Shown here: positions 25,101 through 36,900 of the stretch, piece after piece
Numbering within the stretch: position 1 is the first letter of the stretch
How the letters are laid out: every line of letters starts with the position of its first letter
From: Trogon surrucura
Lineage: Eukaryota; Chordata; Aves; Trogoniformes; Trogonidae
NCBI GenBank assembly: GCA_020746105.1
Contig: CM036627.1
Coordinates: 1,240,001 to 1,304,000 of the forward strand
Length of the DNA: 64,000 nucleotides
Reading direction: 5' to 3'
Translations under genes and position numbers: made by a program
The notes under the pieces: generated by a model
The model's input: the letters and a program-made list of their open reading frames with translations, nothing else
Databases searched by the model: none
Told to the model about the DNA's origin: nothing

Positions 25101-28100
25101 GCCCCAAAAAGGTACCACATCTTGCTAGCAGCAGTCGTTTGGACAGTGGTGGTATACAGGTAATTTCTCTTGAGTGCAACTACTATCTCACTGGTTGTGT
25201 TCTTTTCAAAGCTCACATTCCCTCTAGAACAAACAGGCACAGTATTAAGGTTAAACAACAGAAAATTGTAAACTATTCAAACATTCAAAGAAATGCAGTC
25301 AATTATACAGCAGTTTCTAGAGTTCTATATAATACTACTTCTTGTAGCGTTACCAAATGTGTATTTTTAAGATTAGACCCTTAAAGAATAATTCGGCATG
25401 AAATTCAATGGAAAATGAAAAAAAAAAAAAAATCCCCTAAGCAACAACAGAACTAGTTAGAAAACTGTGTTCACTAGATCCTTGTTAATGAAAATACCAT
25501 TTCATTTGCTTCTTTAATAAATCCCCAGTAAGATGAGAGGTTCTTAGGCCTCTAAAACGTAGTCCATTCACAAGTCTACATATAGCTTTTAACAATTATC
25601 CTAAGACCATATGCCTCATTTTAAGCTGAGAGGTAGGAAATAAGGTAAGCTGTTTCTAAAGCATCAGAATTAACGGTAGTTTAAGCAAGAGACACTTTCA
25701 GACAAGAAAACATACAGCAAATTAATAAATAACAAGTAATAAATTGTATGAGACTACATTAGTAACAGAATACAGCCAAAAAGTAGTGAGGACACAAATA
25801 ACACCTCTTCTTCCAGTCCAACTCAAAACTGGATGTACCTCTATTGGTTTTAGGCCTTTTTTAATCTCCCTTGGTCTTGTAAGAACCTGTTCAGTTCCCA
25901 TGACACAAGTCTTGCAGCAGTCCCAGAAAAGCCTCAAGAGTTGGCATGGCAATTTGTGAAAAGTTGCATTAGCAGAGGCGAATGTTACTTTGTTAGATAC
26001 AAACAGGTACTTGATCTTAGCTTCTCATCCACACTTTTTATTGTTTTGTTACGGGAGGCAAATTGGTGAAGTATTAGCTAAGTTATATCTAGTAGTCACA
26101 GAATCAGACCATTTAACTGCTAGAGTAGTAGCCAGGTACTTTTATTACTCCTTGGTTCAAACTGACCAAATAATCTTACTTTGAATGTACTTACTATGTT
26201 CTTAAAAAGTGACAATTTGGATTTTTACTCTTAACCTGCTTCAATGCCAGAAGCTTTTTAGTAGATGCAAGTGCTTTCTCTTTCAATCCTCCATGCTCTA
26301 AAACATATTTTGTCAATAGAACTGACGCATTTAACTTTCTTGCTCTAGTGTTGTATTTGTTTTATTACAGCATGCTAAGCCATAAAGAATTCAGGTTCAT
26401 CTATCCAGTACTACCCTTCTGCATGTTTTTTTGTGGTAAGCATTGGTTTCAAACACCTTGCAATCTTCCCTGTATATAATTTTTACCTAAAGAGAGACTG
26501 ATCATAGTCAATGCAGGTATATGACAAAGGATTCTGAAATCTAGCCTAACCTTTTCTTACAGCTAGGAATAAAGAAAGAAGGGAGGGAAAAAAACAAACC
26601 ACAAAAAAAACCCCAAGACTGAAATACAGATGGAGAATCCTTAGCACAGATAAAAGTACTTCCTGCAAAAAATAGGAAAATTGCCTCAGTGACTCCTAAC
26701 TTTATAGCAGTGTCACCCTTACAGTGAATTTTGTTCCTTGGCTCTTTTGTAGCATTTTTCTATCTGGTTCTCTCAAATATGCCTGACAAATTCCTCTGAG
26801 AGTGCAACAAAAGAAATTTAAGCATTCAAAATGTAAAATCCTCCCTTTCTCAATTCAAGTATGTTAGTGGATGATGCTCCTTTTGTGTCTGCTCTTGACC
26901 AGCCACCAGCTGGAGGCAACTTTCCACTAAAGTTTTAGAGCAGTTACTGCGATAGCTTTTTCCTTCAGGCATAGTAGGGTGAATTTGTTAAAACAAATAA
27001 GGTCTCTAAACAGAATAAGGAATAAGGTCCCTAAACTAACGTGGTTAACCTAAAACTCAGTTATTGTAATGTTCTTTAACCTGTTTTGCTAGTCTAACCA
27101 AAAGTAAATCTTAATTCAATAATTTTGCACTCTGCAAAGATCAGATACGTAACACGTGTTGGTTTAGTTCAGTAGGACATTTAAGATAAGTCATTTACAA
27201 GCACACTTTAAGATAATGTAAGAGCATTTCACAAAAACAGTAAAAAAATGCCTATTACAGAGTGTTTGCACTGGTGTTTAAACCACAGACTAGTTAGCGG
27301 CCTTTGTTTTACTCCGAGATAAAGATCTGCCATTTGTCAGCACAGACCAACTGAAGACTAATTAAACTTACTTGCTACTTCTGGAACAGGCCTATTTTAA
27401 CTTGTTTTCGTTGATTCAGTAAAGGTGGTCACAGAACTAGGCTGCACAACATATTTTTATCTCCTAATACTGACAAGCACATGATTTAAGGGTTTCCAGG
27501 CTGGCTGCAACATGAAGCCGTCTTCTGCAGCAGGTTCGTTAAGCTGCGGTTGTGAGGAACGGGTTTATATGGCTATCTCCCACCGGGAGGAATGTCTCTT
27601 CCTATTATTAGCTCCTTTAAGAAAAGCGAGGGGGAAGGGACAGGGATAGAAGACTGGAAAAGGACAGTAGTTCAGAAATAATAACGGAATGCTGTAGCTT
27701 TCAGCGTGTTGGAGAAAAAGAATGCCACAGCCATTCCACAGCGCATGGAGTTACCATTTATTCTGGCTCTACTTGGACATGCGTGAATCGGAACACATCA
27801 GTAGGTCACCACACATTGTTCAACCAAACTGCCAAATTGACTATTTTTCCCCAAGACATTAAAATTAAGCTCTAAAGAGACAAAGCACTGGCTTTTAATT
27901 CATACTTCTGTACTTCAAAAGACAGGTATGGGCTTACCATTTACTCTGCTAAATCCAAGAGTTAATGAGGGCAAAGTCTACCCTTCACATTTCCATTCAA
28001 AGACTGGAAGAACACTGTATTAAAATACCTCAAAGCGAGGTATTGTTAATCGACTGAATAATGGCTTTCCAGTAAGTTGTGATACTTTCAAAAATATTGT

Positions 28101-30014
28101 GGGGAACTGTTAGTATTTGCTTCTCTCTGAAACATAGTCCAATGTTCCTGTAGGATATTCTTTGAAACACCTGAAAGCGTGGAAGAAAGCTGCAGCAAGT
28201 TTCCTGCTTTTCTCAAACGCGCTCCCAGCCCTGTATACAGGCTTGATTCACCAGCGAGGCTCTCTTGATGTCATGAGTCACGTACAGCAACTCTGTAATA
28301 CCTCCTACCGGTCACAGGCGTTTGTCTTCTTCATGATGCCGTGCCACTCTACTCCATTTTACAGGTATTAATTAACAACCTACTATATTAAAATCCATAC
28401 ACTTAGGCAGAAATTAAGAGTTTTTTCCCCAAGCTTACGAGAGATGGATAAACGTACACGTGAAGAGTTTTTATTTTTCGTACGTTTAATACAGAATGAA
28501 TAAGGGAAATAAGCCAAATGCTTGTACTACAGAATAAAATTCAGCATCTAAGTGTATAATTTAGTTTTTGTAAACCAGACATGTACGAGGATGTGCAGTC
28601 AAGGCTTGGAATTTCTGAAAGTCATACCGCTTCATTGTGGTAACTTTCGTAGCAGAACAAGACTAATTGTTACAGTCAAACTGCATTAATTTTACCTATG
28701 CTTCTGCTGCTGTAGAGTAAAGAATCGTAGTTACAACATACAATGACTGAGATGACTATTCCAAGAAGTTTGCAATAGATCCTGGCAGGTAAACAGAACG
28801 TTAAAGCAGATCTGAACAGTGAAGCTGATCTGGAAGAGTACCTTTTTGAGAAAGTGATGTTACACAGAAAGTCTTGTTAAATCTGCTTTCTGTGAATTAC
28901 TGACAACATAATCACAGCAGTTTGGAGCTGAATGCTCTTGTACTACTTTTGCTTTCACATGAAGCACAGAAGGGAAGAAACTATGACACTGGGGCACAAA
29001 AAACTAATTATTCTATTTTGATTTTGACTTGAAGTTATCTTTTAAGTGGTGAGTCATTTCACATCTTAACGATCGAACAGTTCATCCTGAAGTGTTTGTT
29101 TCGTTTTTCTCCCTAGTCATGTTCACTGCCCTCTAAAAATGAGATTCCTTCAGTGTCCCCCAGACCTAACTGGAAATGGGAGCTATATTGATGAAGCAGA
29201 TGTATTTTACTCTAACCCACTTGGCTGGCTTAATAAGGAGTTTCACAATGACACATTACTACCCAGTCACTTGATCTTCTTCAGTGTCCTCGAACAGGTA
29301 CGGTAACCACAAAGTGAAACAAACTGGTTTTGAGGTCAAGTTACAAAATAAATTAAGGGAGAGTTGTGGACAACAGTTTTCCAAAATCTTAGCTCTAACT
29401 TTTTAAAACACAGCTTAAATTCAAGTTGAATGCTCTAGTTCATACTACAGTACATACACACCATTCCAGTGATATATGCTTAACGTGCACTTATGCCCTC
29501 TCCTGTGTGCAAATTCTACATGCCATAAAGTAATGTTTTATGGAATTCTCTTCAAGCCACATTAAAACAACTGTGCGGTCTGTTCCCAGAACCATACACT
29601 TTTAAGTAAGCAACAATGACAAGCAAAACCACCTGCAGCCAGCATACCTTTTCCCCTCAATTCTTTAATGAAGTCCATGTACTCAAACAGTGGTGTCTGC
29701 TGAATATCCACTCCAGACAGGATCAAACAGGATAGGTGCCTCTTTTTCTAGCAGTCTTTCCTAAAAGAATAAAACTTCCAGGGGACAGTTGAATTGATGG
29801 TTTTCAGAAGACTTTGGAACACTGCTCTGATGTTGCCAACTACACTTTCTGACTGTGGAAACTACTGTATGTTCACTTACAGGAAATATCATCATTTCTA
29901 GTTGTAAGGGGCTACGAGAAAACAGCTACTGTCTTTCACACTCATGTACCTGAAGGACGAGTTGGAAGCCACATCTACGTCTACAGGAAAAAAACGGAAA
30001 TGAATCATAGCTAA
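21611..30014 (+). CDS. PIGB: GPI mannosyltransferase 3 (PIG-B), 12 coding exons
   Basis: Family role: adds the third mannose, alpha-1,2-linked, to the GPI anchor precursor in the ER lumen (GT22, GT-C fold, dolichol-phosphate-mannose donor). Exons: 21611-21713, 21802-21937, 22204-22321, 22942-23046, 23218-23348, 23946-24086, 24450-24501, 24948-25159, 26371-26435, 28154-28364, 29117-29297, 29883-30014 (stop TAA). All phases close, giving 528 residues against about 554 in human. Visible marks: the catalytic first-loop Asp-Glu pair in [13 protein letters not shown] (D65, E66), RPTAVIPW, the SHPWHWYF block near residue 285, [15 protein letters not shown], and MPCHSTPFY. The protein is very hydrophobic with many membrane spans. 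Start: first ATG in frame; an upstream in-frame GTG at 21563 is not needed. The N-terminus is short and GC-shaped. The intron between exons 2 and 3 is U12-type; the rest are GT-AG. Confidence 0.97.
21938..22203 (+). other. PIGB: U12-type (minor spliceosome) intron of PIGB with AT-AA ends
   Basis: The intron begins ATATCCTT exactly at the end of exon 2 (after TTCAG), a perfect minor-class 5' splice site. A branch-site match, TATCCTTAAT, lies at 22184-22193, 10-13 bases before exon 3, as minor-class introns require. The reading frame and the family sequence (F-x-Y-G-x-L-T-W-E-W) fix the exon 3 start at 22204, so the intron ends in AA rather than the usual AC or AG. It is 266 bp long. No GT-AG pair in this interval keeps the frame. 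Confidence 0.85.
26436..28153 (+). other. PIGB: Largest PIGB intron (between exons 9 and 10); nothing else seen in it
   Basis: This 1.7-kb GT-AG intron is AT-rich. I found no exon, repeat family or RNA gene inside it. The other long PIGB introns (22322-22941, 23349-23945, 24502-24947, 25160-26370, 28365-29116, 29298-29882) likewise hold nothing I can name. Confidence 0.7.
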
Positions 30015-30340
30015 GGTGTTTCTAGACTTAAGACCTAATAAGATCAGTTCTGCATAGCAGCACTGTGCTTAAAAGATCTGAAACTGCAGAAGGGAGAGTG
30101 TAGAGAGTCTGAAACCGGGTAAGTCAAATGGGGAAGTGAGATTAGGCAGCCATTGGCTGTCCAGAAACAAAACTCCTTCCTGAAGGCACCTTCAGTAGCA
30201 ATATGGCAAGGTGGGGCTATCGACCTACCTCACAATGTTAGGAAGACCCAAGTTACCGTACAACTAATTAAACAGTAAGAAATTAGACAAGACTGGACCA
30301 TTTTTATAGAATTGTACATCTACGCTAGGTTTGTTTTATA

Positions 30341-30346
30341 AATAAA
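30341..30346 (+). terminator. PIGB: PIGB polyadenylation signal AATAAA
   Basis: AATAAA lies 327 bp after the PIGB stop codon. It is the first full hexamer after the stop on the plus strand, so the 3' untranslated region would be about 345 bases. Confidence 0.75.
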
Positions 30347-30367
30347 GACTTTTACCCACAATGTCTC

Positions 30368-30373
30368 TTTATT
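30368..30373 (-). terminator. CCPG1: CCPG1 polyadenylation signal (AATAAA on minus)
   Basis: TTTATT on the plus strand reads AATAAA on minus, about 540 bp past the CCPG1 stop at 30912. It is only 21 bases from the opposing PIGB signal, so the two transcripts should end on top of each other. Confidence 0.65.
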
Positions 30374-30911
30374 TTTCTTCTACAATATGCAGATAGGCAA
30401 GACATTTCAAGTGCTTCAATCAGCAAGCTGGTGAGAACGCAACACAGCAAATTCTTCACAATGTAACAGGCTTCAACACCCCCCCCAAAGACAGGAAGCA
30501 AGTATAAGGTTACAAAACACTAACAAATACGTTACCATAATGTAGACCTATTTTTCCAAGGATGGGATGAAGTTAGTGTATCAAACATTGGAGTTGATTA
30601 TTGGTACATTATGCATGACTCAAGCTTGAACTAGACTAAGGGAATGCAATTAAGCGTATTTTTCATACCCAGGTCATTGCATGCCTAGTTGCTGTAACAA
30701 TACTGCTGGCACCCATACTCGTCACTTCCAAAGAACAGTTAAAGCAACAGTACAGAATATGCAAATCAGAAAGCCTGACGTCAGCCTTTTAACAAAAATG
30801 TGTAAAAATCAAATTATTCAGAGAAAAAAACTTGCATCTTGCTGCTTTGTGGAAAAACAATAAGGTTCCAGAGAGGATGCAAATTCTAATCTTATTGTTA
30901 CCATAAATTAC

Positions 30912-33900
30912 TCAATACTTTGGATCAAAGGGTAATTGCCCCAATTCTATTTCAAGATTTGCCATGTGTCTTCCATTAGTGCGACCATGTTTATGCCATT
31001 TACCTTCTCTTTTATTACGGTGGTGGTACTTCTGAGCTTGTTTTTCATGTCTGGAATTTTCAGTTTGTGTAAAAGAAGGCCTTTTAGGTCGACTGCAAGG
31101 AGTAAACAAAAGCTTATTACTACTCTTCCAAAGCATTTTGAAACACAATTACATTGTCAAGAACAGCTTGTAACATGCTGAGGTTGACTGAAAAACAAGA
31201 TTAGTATTGAGTAGTCCTTTCTCTTGTAAGCAAAATGAAGGGAGAGGTATTTGTTTAAATGATCATTAAGATGGTATGTTTAAAAGAAATGCTTTCTCCA
31301 AATAAAAACGCTTCGCAGCTGGTTGCCCAAAATTCTTTTTAGAATAAAGCCAGGTAAGCAGTTACTTGATTATCCCTCTGGGATGCCTGAGTGAGGTCTC
31401 GACCTATTTTTCAGTTATTCTATTAGATTCTGCTTTATAAAGATAATGAAAACTTCTCAGACCCTCAGTAAAGCACGCTTTGTGTAAACACGGGCATTTC
31501 AGGGCGTTTAGTGTACACTAAGTACATTTATACAGTGAGAGAGGGCACTGGCAAAACACCTGCTCACCGGCAGTTTTTGATACAACCAGTCCCCTGATAG
31601 TCCTGCTGCTATCCTATGAGTAGCATCTCAAGTGTTCTGCTAAGCTAAGGCTATCTTCATCCTCAGTATCATGCAAAATTCTGTATAGTACTCTCAGTAA
31701 ATGAATTGGAAATTCTGTTTTTCTGCAAACTGAATTAAAATACTCAAAGCATTTAAAGTCATTAAAAAATAAAGTTAATGTTAGTAATAAATTAGCAAGA
31801 AGTACTTGGGATACAAAAGTGTTAACATGTTTCCCAAAACTCCACATTAAAAAGGCTACTTGGTAACGCATAATATTATCATCCTCACGGTTCAACTTTT
31901 ATTAAAAGAAAGTACTACCTCACGTAATGTTTAGTGACCCCAAAGTAGTCAAGTATTCAGACTTCCTGCTGCAGTAAAACACATGAAATAATAAACAGTA
32001 CAAGTCCAAAAGAAAAACCTGACTGAAGAACTGCACCTTTATATACCAAATAGGCTTTGCACTGAATACCAGCACAGGGAGAAGTTCTATTATGGCTACA
32101 AGGACAATTTCTTGTGCACTATAAATCAGCCAATACATCATATTTTTTCTTACCTGATCAGAATGAACGTTAGCACAAGAAACTATATAGCCAACTTGTA
32201 ACAGCTATGATATTAAAAGCCAAATAAAATACACAAATTATATATAAATAAGTGTTTCAGAAAGAGCAAGTTCCACACATTATATTAGGGCTGCTTGCTT
32301 AATTTATTTTTTTTTCTTTCTCTTTTTTTTTTCCCCACCAAAGTCTATGCAGTAGAAACAGTCCACCACATCTAGGTCCACCGCGCCAGCCAGGCAGCAC
32401 ACCACAACTGCTCAGTTTAAGCCCTGAGAATCCCATTAGACACAGGAAAGTAACACAAGAAACAATTTATGCCAAGGACTTTTGTAAGCAAGTCTGAACA
32501 AAATTTCGTCAGGCTCAGGATCTGAACTCAAGCCTGCCATCTGAGGAGCTACAACGTAGCAGTGAAATTCGTGACAAGCCAGCAGGGGAACACACCTGCC
32601 AGAAGGGGACTTCGAGACTGCTCAAATATATCCAAACCCGTCTCATTTAGGGAAGGACAAGTAAGCTCTAGTTACTGCTTCTTCCGAGATCCTCACTGCG
32701 TCGGAGGGGCAATCATAGCTGTTCAGTCTACAGGAACCCTACGTGCAGTTGCACTGTTTTCTAGAGAACTCAGTAGAAATACTAGATTGTGCCATGCGCA
32801 GCCCCTCCGTAGTGCCTCCCAAAGTAACATCCCACCTCCGCTCTACCTAACACAATTTAGTATTTGCACTGAGTTCTTCAGAAAGTCTTCCAGCATGTGT
32901 GTGTGTGTATATATATGTATATATACACACCCCTCCACACACCAGAAGACCACCAGTTAGAACAAGGACACTAAGCTGTCCTTACCAAGACTACTTCATT
33001 GTGTTAACAAGTTCAGGAAACATGGAAACAAACCTGGGTCCATACTGGGGTGAATTCTCATAATGAAAGTAGTGTCTGTAGATATATTTGTCCAAATCCT
33101 CAAAAACCTTTTCATTATTATTTTGGTATTCCTTCATATCTTCCAGGTAATCCTTGACGTCATTAACAAAATCAGTGAACAGCATCCGGTCGTGTATGAA
33201 TAACCCATTATGAAAAAACTTGTTGATGAAATTTTCTAGTTCTCTCCAGTGGTGGAAGTTATGTACAACTTGTTGCAAATACTTCTTCATTAGCTGATTA
33301 AATTCATCCACCCTGATAGGATCTGAAACTCTGTTAAAGAGACTAATGAATTCTTGATGAGCACATTCAAAAATACCAGAGCAGCCCTTTAGGCCTAAAT
33401 GATGTTTTCTATTACAAAAAGGATCAGTGAGACATTTCTGTGAATCTGTATCTTTTTCAAATGTTGCAAACTGATGTTTTCTTCCATCTTTGAATGCTTT
33501 TGGCATGTTGGGTCCCCTGTAATGCATGTGCTTCGGATTCTCATAAGTGTTCTGTTCTCTATAAAAACTTCGACCTTTCTTGTTTGCCTCTCGTCTTCTA
33601 TCATTTGGCTTCTTCTCCTTTTCATCAAAGATGTTTTTTGTGCTATCTTTGAAGTGTCTGAATGTAGACTTGACAGAATCAGAGAATTTTTTCAGGTTTT
33701 CTTTCACTGCTTCCTTAGCCTGCTTAATCTTTTCTTTATGGTGTCTTACAAACTCTTTCGTGGAATTTTTCATGGCATCAAATGTTTCTTTAACCGAACC
33801 AAAAAACGATTCCTTTGATTTCTTTCTAGTCTTACTTTGCCCTTTAGCACCTTTCTTTTGTCCCTTTTCATCAATTTCTTGTTTTTCAGTTTGGTCTTTC

Positions 33901-36900
33901 GCTTCAACATACAGCTTCTCCCACAAGTCAGAGCGATGTTGCTCAAAGTTTAGCTTTCTTTCTAGCTCTACTAGTCTTTCTTGCAGAGCTTCTATATCTT
34001 GATTTTCTCTTAATGTATCATCATCATTAGCATTGTCAGGTGTTTGACGAGAACTTAACTGTTCCAGTTCCTTTTTTAGAGCTTCTGTAACATGACGTTC
34101 TTTGTCCAGTTCTCTCCTTAGCATCTGTGCCTCTGCAAAGAGTGTTTCCTTCTGCCTAAGGAAGTTGTGGTTTCTTTGCTTTTCCTCTTCCAAATGTTCC
34201 CTCAGTTTCTGATTTTCCATTACAATAGACTCAGTGCTAGTACCTTTATCTTCTAGGTGTCTAATTTGTTGTCTTAGCTTCCTTAACTCTTCCTGAAGTG
34301 AGGCCAAAGCTTTTTCTTCCTTCTCTAGAGATTCTCTCAAGCGCTGATTTTCTGCAGCAAGACTTCTTTTTTGAGATTCAAAAGATTTCTTCTCCACCTC
34401 GGTAGAGGTCAAACATGTGGCAAGATCTCCCTTGAGTGACAAACAAAAAGAAAACAAGCAGAAATACCACAATTAGAGTTGTTACAATTTCAGCTAGAAA
34501 GATGAAACACCAAGGTAGCCCAGACAGAGTTGACTTGTCTCATTTTGGATGCAGCAACAGTTGCAGCTGGTTGCAAACATAGAGGCAGTTTAGCTCAGAC
34601 ACACTAACATTTTCTCGGGAACAAAGATCATCTGAGAGGTTCCCTCTTCCAACCAGAGGTCATCACCCCTCCCTTGTAATGGTTTAACCAACTGAAGGAT
34701 AGGAAACCACGTGGTGAATTGTAACATCTCACAAGGAAATGAAAATGGGGACATGTTTGCTGTTGATTTACATGCAGCAAACTGACTTCATAGATTACAA
34801 ACCTCAATACATGAGCAGAAGCAATGACGTTCAGCAGTTGGAGCAGAAATTCAGGAAGTGACTTTGAATCAATTTTGTTGCTGAAAATACATGTTCAAGT
34901 AACTATATCCTAACGCAAAAAGACCTCCCTGGTTTCTTAGCAGCCTTGACAAACTCTGGAATTGAAGACACTGAATTACGTTATCAATGCTGCTATCGGC
35001 AACATAAAAGAAAACTCAAAAAAAAAAAGAGACGTGCACAAAGAACCCCGTAATCCTCTATGAATGACCTAACAGTAAAAAACGAAAAGTACAGGTTAAG
35101 TATTTGAAAAATTAATCATCACTGACAATTTAAAAAGCAAATTGACAAAACTTTGGGGTTCAACCAATAACAGGTCTTCACCACCTATTTCAGCTGACTT
35201 CATTAATGACAACCTGGCATTATGGGATAGGGAAAGAGACATTTCCCATGTCCAGATAACTCATAGGCTACACACATAAACCCCAGTACATTTAAGCATA
35301 TTCCAGTAACAAATCTGATCAAAATACAAAATCATTGTCAAGAATTCAGAGGTGAAAAAAATATATTCTCGGGAAAAAAACACTAACAAAAAAATGGTAA
35401 TTTCACTTTGTGTAAACACAAACACAGTGACAGAATATCCCAACGACTTCCAGCTAAATTCATACCTACCCCAGCTTTGTGATGTACTTTATCTCCTTGC
35501 TCTTGTTGGCACTGGTAAAGGTCATCTTTCATATCTTTTAATTCACGTGTCTTTGCCACCAGCTGCTGACGTTTCTGGATCTGTACTGTACCTACGAAGA
35601 CAAGAAGAAAACAAACTTTGATAGTCTGACTTACGTTAAGTAGTTAGAGGAACAGATGAACCTAAACATCATCTGAATTTTCTCTGCAAATTCAAAAACA
35701 TCCTTACTTCACAATTTCTGCCCAGTACTTACTAGTAACTATTTAGCTGTAACAAAATCCAGATTATAAAACCAGATTTTTACATACTGATTCTGTTTCT
35801 TCCAACAATGAAGAATTTCTCAAAATTTGCTATTACATTGTCCTTTACTTGACAATAACAAATGAAGGAACTGTGGAACACTATAGAGAAATAAGCTGGA
35901 TACAAAACAACAAAAGCTATGCAAGAAAAGGGTATGTGTGACTTGCTTGTCATTTTTTTAATAACATGCAAGCCGACCAGGTTAAAAGGGAGACCGTCAG
36001 TCCATGCATTATTGGTTTCAGAACTACAACATTTACTGTTAAGTAAAGTTACATGAACAAGAGGGTATTAGCACAGTATTTAAACTTCCATACAGAAACA
36101 CAATTATTACACACTGCTCACAAAGCAGCAAGTATTGTGAGCTCTATCTTGTCATTCTTACCCACTAGTGAAGGCTGAAGAGTTATCTTTCAATTGTCAG
36201 GCAAAGGCTGAGACACACTATTTTTCTTTAAAAATACCTTCATTGTACTAGCCACCGCTTTTTTTTCCATCAAGTAAAACTTCTTTACTAGTACTTCCCT
36301 ACCTACACACATTTTGTAAATCCCAACACTGACGTAAGTTTTATTTCTTGGCCTTGAAGATTCTCCTGAATTGACTCTACAGCAGATGGCAATGGCAAGT
36401 ATTTCTTTCAAAACCAATGCAGTGCACGCAGAATTCTCTTTCTCTATTTAAAGGCAGGGAGTAGGTATTATTACACAGAAGAAATCCTATAAATACAACT
36501 ACACTGAGGAATTTTTTGTGCTCTCTTCTGTTTAACATGTTGGTAAGTATTAACTTAAAACCAGGTAGTGCTCCATTAAACCAAGTTGAACCACAATAGC
36601 TCAACATTTTAACAGCAATGATTTTAAGTTTGCAGACTCCTAGTAAACACTCGTTAGAAGTAGAGATCCTCGTAAAAGTGAATTTAAGTATGCTGATAGT
36701 AAATCTGATTTTCGTATTTACGTTTTGCAGATATCTTTGAAGGACTATTTTTTAAATAGAAGTATGCATACATATATGGATGTGCCTGTACACGTAACAC
36801 ACACGCACAATTTAAAAAGTAAATCTGAATGCAAGCACAGCATCCACAATGCATCACTCATGACTCTTACCTTCAGGTTTACCTACGAACAAATAAAACC

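Noticed and set aside
33474..34002. Plus-strand frames of 114 and 140 codons opposite the large CCPG1 exon
   Set aside because: Phe/Leu/Ser-rich complement of the Lys/Glu-rich CCPG1 coding strand. A mirror effect, not a gene.
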